Assembly: GCF_950295315.1 (NCBI RefSeq)
Contig: NC_080172.1
Location: 113,291,512 to 113,355,511, forward strand
DNA length: 64,000 nt
Reading direction: 5' to 3'
Origin: Erinaceus europaeus
Taxonomy: Eukaryota > Chordata > Mammalia > Eulipotyphla > Erinaceidae
Below, piece after piece: positions 31,896 to 42,475 of the stretch. Within the stretch, counting starts at the first letter, position 1. Every line of letters begins with the position of its first letter. A program made the position numbers and the translations under genes. The notes beneath the pieces were generated by a model. It had not been told where the DNA came from, ran no database searches, and was given only the letters and a program-made list of their open reading frames with translations.

Positions 31896-32105
31896 TGAAT
31901 GGGCCAGGCAGTAGTGTACCGGGTTAAAATTTCACATTACAGTGTCCAAGGACCCAGGTTCAAGCACGTGGGCCCTACCCACAGGAAGAAAGTTTCACGA
32001 GTGGTAGAGCAGGGCTGCAGGTATCTTTCTATTTTTCTCCCTCTCCATCTCCTCAACCCCTCTCAATTTCTCTCTGTCTCTATTCAATAATTAATTGATT
32101 AAAAT
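31896..32105 (+). mobile_element. SINE-A copy
   Basis: GGGCCAGGCAGTAGTGTACC, AAGGACCCAGGTTCAAGCAC, TTCACGAGTGGTAGAGCAGG and a TTCAATAATTAATTG tail. Confidence 0.9.
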
Positions 32106-32513
32106 ATTCTAAAAGATGCTTAAATAAATAAATAAACCAAGCCTTCCTCCCCATGCTTTATTGCACAAGGGCAAGCAGAGGGGATATTTTGATGTCAGTC
32201 TTCAGCAAAATAACAGTTTTAAATAGTTTTTGCTTCCTGTCCTGTCACCCCAAAAGTCTTCCAGGAAGCTGCTTCACTTGGTATCATTTTCTCTGACTCA
32301 TCGCCATCAACTCTTTGAGTATTCAGCTTCTGGAAACTGAAATCATAAAAGAAAACAAAGCAGTTTGAAATGACCTTGTGTTGTTGTTATGTGGATTACA
32401 ACATAAAATGGAGTGGTTTAAATGAACTGGAGGTGATTTTTACCTCCTAGGGGACATTTGCCAGGAGGCATTTGTGTTACCACAACAGAGGAAAATATGG
32501 CCAGATCTAACAG
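32106..32513. other. unassigned sequence
   Basis: Nothing recognised between the SINE and the LTR. Confidence 0.4.
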
Positions 32514-32519
32514 CATTAA

Positions 32520-33039
32520 TGTTAGGAAATTGTGAGGAGCCTCACAAAGCACCCTGTATTTTTCAGCTTCCACAAGCCCAGTATTCCTTAAAACATTAAG
32601 CCAGCTCCACCCTGCATTCCTGATACTATGGCCTATCTACATAGTCATTGTTTTTCTTGAAAGATCCCCACCCATTCCATTTCTTTGATCTATCTTCTTT
32701 CTACCCTCAAGACCCTCCCTGCCTCCAGGGTATTATTAAATCCTAACAGTAAAAACCCTCACAACAGTTGTTAAGGAAGTTCGTACCTTTCCAGCCCCTT
32801 TACCTTTCTCCTTCCCTTTCCTAGCCATTTCCATTTCTGACTTGCCACTTCTGGGTCTGCCCTTTAAAAGGCTTGGCTCTCTAATCAATAAAGACATTGC
32901 ATTGCCCTTCCATGAGTCTGTTCCTGAGTCATCTCCCTCGAGTCCCTGAGTGAGTAGCAGCCCAGGCCAGCTCCAGTCGAGTTCTCTCCAACCCAGAGAG
33001 TATGCGCCCAGGAAGAGGCACCCCCACGCTAGCCAGGCA
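32520..33039 (+). mobile_element. solo LTR (class II-like)
   Basis: Starts TGTTAGGAAATTGTG and ends CTAGCCAGGCA. Near-match 6-bp repeats CATTAA (32514-32519) and CATTGA (33040-33045). Contains TCTTGAAAGATCCCCACCC shared with the LTR at 14.8 kb, a TATA-like CTTTAAAAGGC, a polyadenylation signal in TAATCAATAAAGACATT and the R/U5 motif GAGTTCTCTCCAACCCAGAG shared with retrovirus A. The 5' boundary is less certain. Confidence 0.78.
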
Positions 33040-33151
33040 CATTGATAGTGCCCAGTAGGAAGAGGTCAAGGATACTGCTAAGTCTGAAACAGTGCAGAAG
33101 ATGATAACTCTCTTCTCCCCAACAACACATTCTCCAGTTAAGAATGTAATG

Positions 33152-33817
33152 TTGTCTTAGGGTTCAAAAAGAAAATCAATATTTAATGTTATCATCACAT
33201 TATTTGGTAATTGGGTTAACTTTGAAAAGTCCTTTTGTTATGGTTTGCTGTACAGTACCCAGTATCTTGTATTTAGCTGTGCTATTGGATGCTTCTGATA
33301 TACTTGGTCTAGGGTTTTGAGAGAGTCTGCATATCAAATACACAGCTTATATATTAAAAAGATTCAGTTTGTGTTTTGAAAAACTTTGAGACATACAATT
33401 AATTTTACCCCTCTCAAATTAATTAACTAGTGATTGATATGTCTACAGATGCCATCAGGATGCTGTCCAGGCTTCCCTGGACTGAAGACCCCACCAATGT
33501 GTCCTGGAGCTCAGCTTCCCCAGAGACACACCCTACTAGGGAAAGAGAGAGGCAGACTGGGAGTATGGACCGACCAGTCAACGCCCATGTTCAGCTGGGA
33601 AGCAATTACAGAAGCCATACCTTCCACCTTCTGCAACCCACAATGACCCTGGGTCCATGCTCCCAGAGGGATAGAGAATGGGAAAGCTATCAGGGGAGGG
33701 GGTGGGATATGGAGATTGGTTGTTGGGAATTGTGTGGAGTTGTACCCCTCCTACCCTATGGTTTCGTTAATTAATCCTTTCTTAAATAAAAAAATAAAAT
33801 AAAATAAAAAATAAATA
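33152..33817 (+). mobile_element. twin-primed (5'-inverted) L1 with perfect 12-bp target duplication
   Basis: 33152 to about 33445 reads in the minus L1 sense, matching 37068-37345 (GGGTTCAAAAAG ... TTAATTAACTAGTGATT). From about 33450 to 33775 it reads in the plus sense, matching the reverse complement of 36.24-36.55 kb (GATGCCATCAGGATGCTGTC ... GTGGAGTTGTACCCC), and ends in an AAATAAAATAAAAT tail. About 0.5 kb of 3'UTR is missing at the switch point. AAGAATGTAATG occurs at 33140-33151 and 33818-33829, proving one insertion event. Confidence 0.95.
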
Positions 33818-33899
33818 AAGAATGTAATGCTACTGAGGCTTAGATCAAATTGTATGCCATTCTGGAGATAATTCCAGGGGACATTTGAGTCACTAACCA

Positions 33900-34198
33900 C
33901 TATTGTTTTTGTTGTTGTTGTTGTTGTTGTTATTGTTTGTTTGTTTTGCCCCCAGGGTTATTGTTATGAATCTACTGCTCCTGGTGGCCTCCACCCACTT
34001 TATTGGATAGGACAGAGAGAAATTGAGAGAGGAAGGGAAGAGAGGGAGAGAGAGAGAAACACCTGCAGAACTGCTTCACCAATTGTGAAGGGTCCCCCTC
34101 TTCACGTAGGGAGTTGGGGACTTAATCCTGGATCCTTGTGAGAGGGTTCTTGTGCTTCATACTATGCATACTTAACTAGGTGTGCCAACACCCAGCCC
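33900..34198 (-). mobile_element. composite SINE copy
   Basis: A (TTG)n run, extra module (CCCCCAGGGTTATTGTTATG, AATCTACTGCTCCTGGTGGC), TTATTGGATAGGACAGAGAG, ACCTGCAGAACTGCTTCACC and TAACTAGGTGTGCCAACACC. Confidence 0.88.
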
Positions 34199-34234
34199 TT
34201 CACTGGCCACTACTGTGATCATGCTATCCTGTGC

Positions 34235-34320
34235 TTTGAGAGGAGCATGCTAGCATCCTTCCCATTTTACAGGGGAGGGAAGAGAGACTCAGAGAGGGTT
34301 TTGATTAGGACCAGGGTTGG
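34235..34320 (-). mobile_element. MIR remnant
   Basis: TTCCCATTTTACAGGGGAGG and GAAGAGAGACTCAGAGAGGG match the MIR core region reversed. Confidence 0.6.
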
Positions 34321-34489
34321 TGTGTGTGTTTGTGTGTAGCAGTAGGCTCCTGTAAATGCATGTGAGAATTAAATTGGACTTGTAAGGAAACTGGATTCCC
34401 TGAAGACTTGGGAATTTTAGTTTTCACCTAACTTTTTTTTCACCTAGCTTTTTGAAAGCCTGCTACATTTTCAAGTTTAAGAAATTATT

Positions 34490-34692
34490 ATTATCTTTTA
34501 TTTATTGGATAGAGACAGCCAGAAATGGAGAGGAATTGGAGATGCAGAATGAGAGAGAGAGAGAGACACCTGCAGCCCTGCTTCACCACTTGTAAAACTT
34601 TTCTCCTGAAGATCAGGACTGAGTCTTGAACCCTGGTCCTTGAGCACTGGAACATGTGTGCTCAACCAAGTGTGCCACCACCCAGTGCCCAA
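34490..34692 (-). mobile_element. SINE-A copy
   Basis: TTTTATTTATTGGATAGAGA, CACCTGCAGCCCTGCTTCAC, CTTGAACCCTGGTCCTTGAG and CAACCAAGTGTGCCACCACC. Confidence 0.9.
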
Positions 34693-34694
34693 TG

Positions 34695-34699
<5 letters not shown>

Positions 34700-34752
<53 letters not shown>
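34700..34752. repeat. (TA)n microsatellite between two SINE-A copies
   Basis: About 50 bp of TA between same-strand SINEs. Confidence 0.95.
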
Positions 34753-34754
<2 letters not shown>

Positions 34755-34759
34755 TTATT

Positions 34760-34972
34760 GGATCTCCAATATATAATTTATTGGATAGAGACAGCCAGAA
34801 ATCAAGAGGAAAAGAGTTGATTTGATAGAGAGGGAAAGAGACTGAGAGACACCTGCAACACTACTTTACCACTCACAGAGATTTCCTCCTGCAGGTGGGA
34901 ATGGAGTGCTCAAACCCAGGTCTCTGTGCATTGTAACATGTGTGCTCAACCAGAGTGCCACCACTCACCTGC
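34760..34972 (-). mobile_element. SINE-A copy
   Basis: ATTTATTGGATAGAGACAGC, CACCTGCAACACTACTTTAC, CTGCAGGTGGGAATGGAGTG and GCTCAACCAGAGTGCCACCA. It lies in tandem orientation with the copy at 34490. Confidence 0.88.
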
Positions 34973-35410
34973 TGCTGTTTGCTATTTTATTACTCATCTC
35001 GCCCTTTATACACCCTCACGCCCACCCCAAATCCCAACTGCACCTGCTCCCCTGCCTTCAAAATCTGTCAAGCCTTCTCATTTGTTCAGAACAATTCAGG
35101 GTTCTTACATTAAGGAGATTCAGGGGGAGGGTGTGTGTGTATGGAAGTAGTCACACTCCATATCTGCTCTAATTTGTGACCTGTTATTTCATGATGTATC
35201 AATTTAAGAATGTATTCCAGAAAGTGTGGCCAGACCCCATGTTTGGTTTTGGCTGAAAGTCGCAGCTTCTCTTTGACGATGTATCACACTCCTACACTTA
35301 ACATTTATTTCAAATAGGAGAAAGGAAATGATTCCAGAAATTTCAAACTATCCAAACAAGAGAATTATGGAGATAAACAGATTATAATTCTCTATATAGC
35401 TGCCAGTGTA
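34973..35410. other. unassigned sequence
   Basis: No recognised repeat. The open frames at 34906-35172 are partly SINE and partly low-information sequence. Confidence 0.4.
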
Positions 35411-35430
35411 AAAAAAAAAAAAAAGCTTAA

Positions 35431-35471
<41 letters not shown>

Positions 35472-35515
35472 TGTGATGAGTTAGATAGGTAGATAGACAG
35501 ATTGATTGATTGATT
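35411..35515. repeat. A run, (GT)n and (GATT/GATA)n microsatellites
   Basis: An A run of about 15, then about 19 GT units to 35470, then TAGATAGGTAGATAGACAGA and GATTGATTGATTGACTGA. Confidence 0.92.
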
Positions 35516-35524
35516 GACTGATGA

Positions 35525-35665
35525 TGCAATCAGCATGTGAAGAAAGAGCATCATCCTTCCATGCTTGAGTTTCCCAATTTGATCCCTGACATCCTGACGG
35601 TGCTTGTGTTGTAGGGCTACATTAGCTTCCTCTCTCTCTCTTTCTCTCTCTGCTTCATGTGAATC
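35525..35665 (+). mobile_element. tRNA-type SINE, diverged (D-like)
   Basis: CCATGCTTGAGTTTCCCAAT, TTTGATCCCTGACATCCTGA and a CTCTCTCTCTTTCTCTCTCT tract recall SINE-D. The assignment is weak. Confidence 0.4.
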
Positions 35666-35854
35666 TTTCACATGTAATACATAAAATAACATTTTTGGAA
35701 AAATAACAGGGTAAGGAATGATTGTCAAATATTTTCTTGAGATAAAAAATGAGTTCAGGTAAAAGTGTATGAATTACCTTTCAGTGTATGGAATTTCTAT
35801 GTTTGGAGGGAGAAATAGAAGAAAAAATCTGGAAAAAATAACATATTTATTCAA

Positions 35855-35995
35855 ACAATAAATACTTACTGAAGGCCCACTCTGTGCCCAACTGGACTAA
35901 ATCAGTGAACAACATGGTTAAGTTCTTGTTCTCTTGGGGCTTCTATTTGAGAGTGAGAGGTGGGGGTGGGGAGGGAGCAAACAAATTTAAGTGTA
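35855..35995 (-). mobile_element. L2 3' end remnant
   Basis: TATTCAAACAATAAATACTT, ACTGAAGGCCCACTCTGTGC and GAACAACATGGTTAAGTTCT match the reversed L2 3' end known from mammals. Confidence 0.6.
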
Positions 35996-36188
35996 TTGTT
36001 GTGAAGAGTCATCACAGCTAAAAAGGTAACAAAATATCAGTCCGTAGGTCTGTGTCTAATGTAGACAAGGTTCTGCTGAAGCAAACAACTAGCTTGAACC
36101 TTCACATTTTCCCTACCTCCCCTTCTCTGATCCCCAGGAACCTCCTCTGGCATCATAACATCACACAGACTTTCTTTTCTTTTTCTAA

Positions 36189-37503
36189 CATTTTTTAAAT
36201 TTACTTTTTATTTAAGAAAGGATGAATTAACAAAACCGTAGGATAGGAGGGGTACAACTCCACACAATTCCCACCACGCAATCTCCATATCCCATCCCCT
36301 CCCCTCGTAGCTTTCCCATTCTCTATCCCTCTGGGAGCATGGACCCAGGGTCATTGTGGGTTGCAGAGGGTGGAAGGTCTGGCTTCTGTAATTGCTTCCC
36401 CGCTGAACATGGGCATTGACTGGTCGGTCCATACTCCCAGTCTGCCTCTCTCTTTCCCTAGTAGGGTGGGGCTCTGGGGAAGCAGAGCTCCAGGACACAT
36501 TGGTGGGGTCTTCAGTCCAGGGAAGCCTGGCCAGCATCCTGATGGCATCTGGAACCTGGTGGCTGAAAAGAGAGTTCACATACAAAGCCAAACAAATTGT
36601 TGAGCAATCATGGACCAAAAGGCTGGAATAGTGCAGATGAAGTGTTGGGGGAGTACTCACTGCAGACTCTTGTGTACTTCTGCTTTCAGGTACATATTTT
36701 GCACTAGTTTATGGATATGTGTGAACATATGCTCTCTCTCACAGAACCTGGTCTATATCTAGGTTTTGGGACTTTGTTAGAAAGTGAACTACCTGGGATG
36801 GAATTAGAGAATACTATGAAAGGAAAGGTCTCACCCTGGTAATGAAGCTGAAGGGCTGTCATTCCAAATCTGAAGTCTCTGGACACAGTCTGAGCTGAAG
36901 CATGTTGAGGTGGCAATCATTGCGTTGATTAGGTTGCGATTGGCTGATGCAATATTATTTGATATGGGTTGGGAGAGGCATGCGGGAAAGTGGGCCCTAT
37001 CCTAAGGTTCCAGGACTGGGGGAAATATAGGCTCTATAGTGGAAATGTGAGGTCTCTGCTATCTTAGGGTTCAAAAAGACAATGGATAGTTATTGTCATC
37101 ATCACAGTATTTGGTGATTGGGTTAACTTTGAAAAGTCCTTTTGTTATGGCTTGCTGTATAGTACCCAGTATCTTGTATGTAGCTGTGCCATTAGTTGCT
37201 TCTGATCTACTTGGTCTAGGCTTTTGAGAGAGTTCACATATCAAATACACAGCCTATATATTAAAACGACTCAGTCTGTGTTTTAAAAACTTCGAGACAT
37301 GCAATTAATTTTCCCCCTCTCATATAAATTAAATAGTGATTTATATGACTACACTTTACTAGGAGTATACATAAACACCATTCCCACCACCAAAAGATTG
37401 TGTCCAATCCCACCCACCCACCCCCACCCCCCACCAGCCCAGGGAGTCGCATGTCTACCCCTCACCACAGGGTTTCTACTTTGGTGCCCTACTTTCAATT
37501 TAG
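36189..37503 (-). other. 3'UTR of the 5.4-kb L1
   Basis: This is the reference copy here for the 3'UTR that recurs across the window: ACCGTAGGATAGGAGGGGTA, CCATTCTCTATCCCTCTGGG, GGGCATTGACTGGTCGGTCC, CCACCACCAAAAGATTGTGT. Open frames on either strand are UTR translations, not genes. Confidence 0.9.
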
Positions 37504-39378
37504 TCAGATCCTGCTTTTAGTTTCCCTTTCAGATCTTCTTTTGCAACTTCTGTTGATGAGTGGGATCATCCCATACTCATCTTTATCTTTCTGACTTAGT
37601 TCACTTAACATAATTTCTTCTAGCTCTGTCCAAGATGGGTCAGAGAAGGTGGGTTCATTGTTCTTGATAGTTGTATAGTATTCCATTGTGTATATATACC
37701 ACAGCTTTCTCAGCCACCCATCTGTTGTTGGGCACCTGGGTTTCTTCCAGGTTTTAGCTATTATGAATTGTGCTGCTATGAATGTAGGAGCACACACCTC
37801 CTTTTGGTTGGGTGTTATGGAGTCCTTGGGGTATAACCCCAGGAGAGGAATTACTGGATCATATGGAAGGTCCATGTCTAGCCTTGTGAGAGTTCTCCAG
37901 ACTGCTCTCCACAGAGTTTGGACCAATTTACATTTCCACCAGCAGTGCAAAAGGGTTCCTCTGTCCCCACAGCCTCTCCAGCATTTGTTGCTGATGTCCT
38001 TTTTGATGTATGCCATTCTTACAAGAGTGAGGTAGTATCTCAATGTTGTCTTAATTTACATTTCTCTGACAATCAGTGACCTGGAGCAGTTTTTCATATG
38101 TTTGTTAGCCTTTTGGATCTCCTCTGAGATGAATGTTTTGTTCATATCCTCTGCCCATTTTTGGATGGGGTCATTTACATTTTTGGTGCTAAGTTTGCTG
38201 AGGTCTTTGTATATTTTGGTGATTAGTTTCTTGTCTAATGTATGGCATGTGAAGATCTTCTCCCATTCTGTGAGGGGTCTCTTTGTTTAATAGTTTCTTT
38301 GGATGTGCAGAAGTTTTTCAATTTGATGTAGTCCCATAGGTTTGTTTTTGCTTTAGTCTTCCTTGAAATTGGGTTTATTTCATCAAATATGTCTAGGTGG
38401 GAAAGTGTTTTGCCAATGTTTTCCTCTAAGTATGTGATGGTTTCTGGTCTTAAATCCAGGTCTTTGATCCATTTGGAGTTGACTTTTTTTCTGGCAAGAT
38501 CAAGTGGTTCAATTCCATTCTTCTGCATGTTTCAACCCAGTTTCCCCTGTGCCATTTATTGAAGAGAGCCTCTTTCTTCCATTTAATACCCCCTTATCAA
38601 AGATTAGATGTCTATGGGTGTGGGGATTTATTTCTGGGATTTCAATTATGTTCCATTGGTCTGTGTGCCTATTTTTGTTCCAGTACCCTGCTGTTTTGAT
38701 GATGATGGCTTTATAATATAGTTTGAGATCTGGGAGTGTGATGCCTCCATTTTTGTTTCTTTTCCTCAAGATGTTTTTGGCAATTCTAGGTGTTTTCAGG
38801 TTCCAGATAAATGAATGCAGTGTTTGTTCTATTCTCTTAAAGAAGCTTGGTGGAACTTAGATGGTTATTGCATTAAATTTGCATATGGCTCTGGGGAGAA
38901 TATTCATTTTGATAATATTTATTCTTCCAATCCATGAGCATGGGATGTCTTTCCATTTCTTGGTATCAGTTTCTATTTCCTTGAGTAGCAACTCATAGTT
39001 TTCAGTATACAAGTCTTTTACTTCTTTGGTCAACTTTATTCCTAGGTATTTGATTGATTTTACTGAAACAGTAAATGGGAGTGATTTCTGGATGTCTTCT
39101 TCTTCAGATTTAGTGTTTGCATAAAGAAATGCCACTGATTTTTGTACATTGATTTTGTAGCCTGACACCTTGCTATATTGCCTAATAACTTCCAGTAGTT
39201 TTCTGCTGGATTCTTTAGGTTTTTCTATGTATACTATCATATCATCTTCAAATAGTGAGAGCTTGACTTTTTCCCTTCCAATCTGTATTCCTTTGATTTC
39301 TTTCTCTTGCCTGATTGCTATGGCAAGAACTTCCAGTACTATGCTGAAGAGCAATGGTGACAGTGGACAGCCCTGAGT
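37504..39378 (-). pseudogene. L1 ORF2 C-terminal half, broken
   Basis: Starts at RT motif B ([10 protein letters not shown]), with the catalytic box reading FEDD instead of FADD near 39.25 kb. It continues through [20 protein letters not shown] and a stop near 38.85 kb, then [16 protein letters not shown] and [21 protein letters not shown] frameshift follows near 38.5 kb, then the Cys-rich C-terminus CWRGCGDRGTLLHCWWKC (CX3CX7HX4C) and YIYTMEYYTTIKNNEPTF. The endonuclease and N-terminal RT are missing. ORF2 makes the L1 endonuclease/reverse transcriptase; this copy cannot. Confidence 0.92.
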
Positions 39379-39637
39379 TCCTCAGTTCAGCTATTTCAGC
39401 TTTCAGTTCTCTAATTGCCTCAAGATAATCAGTGTTTTCCTTAGGGGTTTCAACTGTTGTTTCCCTAATACTGCCATTTCTTTACTCCAATGTTGCCTTC
39501 ATTTCTGTGATTAATAAGTTTATTATTGCTTGCATACTTTTCTTATCTATGGTTACTTCTGGCTGATTTGTAGTTTCTTCTGAGCTCTTGCCTTCATTCA
39601 TTGTAGTAGCAGTTTTATTTGCTCTTGATCTACCCAT
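39379..39637 (-). pseudogene. L1 ORF1 N-terminal fragment
   Basis: The ATG at 39635-39637 opens MGRSRANKTATTMNEGKSSE, then a coiled-coil-like stretch ending EAIRELKAEIAEL at the deletion junction. One stop (TAA, 39482-39484) interrupts it. ORF1 normally encodes the trimeric RNA-binding protein; its RRM and C-terminal domain are absent here because the next bases already belong to ORF2. Confidence 0.85.
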
Positions 39638-39880
39638 TTTTTATTTATGTGTTTCTTATTTTTATGTTCTGTTGTTTCTCAGTTGTTGTGTTTTGAGTAC
39701 AAGCAACACTGTACTAAATACCTTTATGACAAATGCAATCACCAACCTCAGAATTTACAAGAGCAACTGAAGCAAGTATTGAAGCAGTTTAATCACTACC
39801 AGTTAGCCAAACAATGTCTCCAGTCCATGAAAAAATAGCAACCAAGTCCAAGTGAAGAAGTAAGAGAAAGGAAAAATGGG

Positions 39881-40514
39881 ATAGCAAGAATACACAATTA
39901 TGCAAATATACTATCCACTGTATATTCTAGGGGTAGCAAGAGGAGAAAGGGAAGTAGAGCAGAGATACACACATAGAGAGTCCATTCTGAGTCACATTTC
40001 TTCCCCAAAATAATTCACAAATGAATATCAGTGAATTCAGAAAGCCAAAGAAGATGGAAGGAAGTAAGACAAGCTAAAAATAAAGAGAAAAAAAAGAGAG
40101 AAAGGAAAAAAAGATAAGAAAAAGAACTGTAATAAAAGAGCAGTGAAAGGAAAGTTTTTTAATTGATTAATTTATTTTTATTTTATTTTATTTTTAATTA
40201 GCTAGGAGGAGGGAGAAGGGGAGTGTGGGTAGAGGAGGTAGGAGTACTTAACAAGTTCCTCTTGCAATGGATAAGATGCCCAGTCCCCTAGCAATGGAAG
40301 ATACCCTAAGAGTTAATTCTGGTCAACCTAAAGGAGGGGGGCAAAGAGATACACCTTTATATAATATTAATTATAAAATAGAACAGGGTAAAATACCTGT
40401 TCCATATTGCTTCAAGCCTCCTGAGCAGAGGCAGCTGATTGTTAAGAAAGTAAAGCAAACAAACAGAAAAAAAAAACACCTCAGGTATATACAAAATAGA
40501 AAGAATAGGCAAGA
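39881..40514 (-). repeat. L1 5'UTR monomer, ORF1-proximal
   Basis: 634-bp unit homologous to the next one throughout, with small indels. For example its A/G tract (40.07-40.13 kb) is shorter in GA repeats, and GGAGGGGGGCAAAGAGATAC replaces GGAGAGTGGGAAAGGGATGC. Confidence 0.88.
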
Positions 40515-41148
40515 ATAGCAAGAATAGACAGTGATGCAAATCTACTATCCTCTGTATATTCTAGGGGTAGCTAGAGGAGAAAGGGAAGTAGAGCAGAGAT
40601 ACACACAGGGAGAGTCCACTCTGAGTCAGATTTCTTCCCCAAAATAATTCCCAAATGTGTATCCATGAATTCAGAAAGCTGAAGGAGGAAGGAAGAAAGG
40701 ATGACAAGAATGAGAAAAAGAAGAAAAGAGAGAGAGAGAGAGAGAAAAGAAAAAATATAAGAAAAAGAACAGTAATAAAAGATCAGTGAAAGGAAAGAGT
40801 TATTTATTCATTTATTATTATTATTTAATTAGCTAGGTGGGGGAAGGGGGAGAGTGGGTAGGGGAGGTAGGAAGAGTAAAACAAGTTACTTTAGCAGTGG
40901 ATAAGACATCCGGTCTTCTAGCAATGGAAAATACACTAAACGTTAATTCTGGTCAACCTGAAGGAGAGTGGGAAAGGGATGCATGTTTATCTAGTATTGA
41001 TAATAAAATAGAACAGAGTAAAAAAAAATCTGTCCTGTCTTCAGCGTGGATGGCTCCAGATTGCCTCAGGCCCCCTGAGCAGAGGCAGCTGATTGTTGAG
41101 AAAATAAAGCAAACAAAAACAAAACAAAAAAACCTCTGGTGATCTTTC
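40515..41148 (-). repeat. L1 5'UTR monomer, distal
   Basis: Second copy. It includes a (GA)n run near 40.73 kb and a segment (GTCTTCAGCGTGGATGGCTC) absent from the proximal unit. Its right end near 41.15 kb is approximate. Confidence 0.85.
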
Positions 41149-41593
41149 CCTGTCTGAGTAGGGCTCTGCTTGGTGGAATATTTGTAGCTGGAATTGGCCA
41201 CTTAGAAAGAAGAAAGGCCAAGGGTTTCAGAAAGGAATAGAGTTGGAGTTGGAATGACACCCCCTGATGGGACAGGAATTTTGGTAAAGAAAGAAGCTCA
41301 GCAGGGGAGCCTGCTAGGAGCAGATCCCTGGCCCCCAGGGACTGGCTATGGGGGGAGGGGGTCAGGGGTGCACTTCTGGAATAATAATTTAAAAAAATTT
41401 TTTTCCTTTCTTTTTACTCTATTTTCTAAACCAAATTGAGTTATAGTCACCTTCTTGATGTCACCGCTAGGACCCCTTATTGACTGTCCTGCTAAAGGCA
41501 AAAAATCCTACCGTTTCCAACAGATACTGTTGGAGCTCAAGCCACTAGCAGCTTCTCAGTCCACCATCTTCAGGAATACCCTTCTTTTTCTAA

Positions 41594-42420
41594 TTTTATT
41601 AGTGACTTAATATTGGTCCACATGACTATAAGATAATAGGGGTACAATTTCACACCATTCCCACCAGAGTTCTGTATCCCCATTTTCTCCATTGGAAGCT
41701 GCAGTAGTTCTCCCAAGGTCACAGATATGAGTTGACTATTATTTTTATAACAATATGTATATATATTTGCCCATTTTTCCCATAGTCCCATCTTCACTTT
41801 CTTTCTAAATCATACCTACACCTGTTACTATTCTTGAATGTCATTCTTTTTTTCTTCTTCTCTATTGGGGTCATGATAGATTTGGAGTTCAGAATGTTCT
41901 ATTCATCTTCCCGTATCACTTCTCCCGTTCAGGGAGTATGGACCAAACATTTTTGGGGTGTGCAGAAGGTGGGAGTTCTAGCTTCTATAATTGCCTCTCC
42001 TCTGGACATGGGTGTTGGTAGATGGATCCAAACCCCAGACTGTTTCTATCTTTCCCTAGTGGGATTGGGCTCTGGAGAGGTAAGGTTCCAGTACACATTG
42101 GTGAGGTTGTCTGCCCAGGGAAGTCAGGGTGGAATCATAATAGCATCTGTAACTTGGTGGCTGAATGGCTATAGGATACAAAGCAGGAAAAATGATTAAT
42201 GAACAGGAACCAAAAAGTAGGAATAGAGCAGATGAGAATAGAGATCTTAGAATGGAAAGAAGTGAGGAGATTTATTTTATGTATGTTCCTAGGGTCCTAT
42301 GACTTTCATAGTTTTTGCTTGAGTTTGACGAAAATATTCTCTTTGAAGATGGTGTCAGAATTGATATTAGGGCTAGAAAGCTGTATTAGGGCAGAGGGTT
42401 GCTCCCAGTCTTGAAGAAAA
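41594..42420 (-). mobile_element. L1 3'UTR fragment (extra-block variant)
   Basis: TTTTATTAGTGACTTAATAT, AAGATAATAGGGGTACAATT, the extra block (GCAGTAGTTCTCCCAAGGTC ... CATACCTACACCTGTTACTA) as at 2.88-3.03 kb, GGACATGGGTGTTGGTAGAT and AACTTGGTGGCTGAATGGCT. It was the landing site of the 5.4-kb L1. Confidence 0.9.
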
Positions 42421-42475
42421 TCTAGGAATAAAATTAACTGTTTATCCCATCTACCCGACCCAGAGCCCATATATA

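Larger units (their letters stand above)
36189..41581 (-). mobile_element. L1 with both ends and 12-bp target duplication, internally deleted
   Basis: One minus-strand L1 of 5.39 kb. The 3' end is at the left (TTTTTTAAATTTACTTTTTATT) and the 5' end at the right (TGAAGATGGTGGACTGAGAA on the minus strand, a YY1-like AAGATGG). TTCTTTTTCTAA occurs at 36177-36188 and 41582-41593, so this is a single insertion. Order in its own sense: 5' leader, tandem 634-bp monomers, ORF1 start, a junction near 39378, ORF2 from RT motif B to its end, then a 3'UTR of about 1.3 kb. It landed at the 3' edge of another L1 (41594 on). It lies beside the usual TTTT/AA-like L1 endonuclease site. Confidence 0.93.
39638..41581 (-). 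promoter_or_regulatory. L1 5'UTR with tandem monomers
   Basis: The region upstream of ORF1. Two repeats of 634 bp start on the plus strand at 39881 and 40515 (both ATAGCAAGAATA...TATATTCTAGGGGTAGC). Each has AAAGGGAAGTAGAGCAGAGA, TTTCTTCCCCAAAATAATTC, an A/G-rich tract, TTAATTAGCTAGG, AGTTAATTCTGGTCAACCT and GAGCAGAGGCAGCTGATTGT in that order. A unique leader (about 41150-41581) forms the 5' end. By analogy with rodent L1, the monomers are probably promoter units; activity is inferred, not shown. Confidence 0.82.

Noticed and set aside
36208..36660. 150-codon minus-strand frame with a homologue at 33430-33774
   Set aside because: The similarity arises because both are the same L1 3'UTR. The frame is not conserved at other L1 3'UTR copies, so it is not an L1 ORF.
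39881..41148. Tandem repeats at 40-41 kb as an independent satellite
   Set aside because: They lie between an L1 5' leader and the L1 ORF1 start, inside one target-duplication-bounded L1, so they are 5'UTR monomers.
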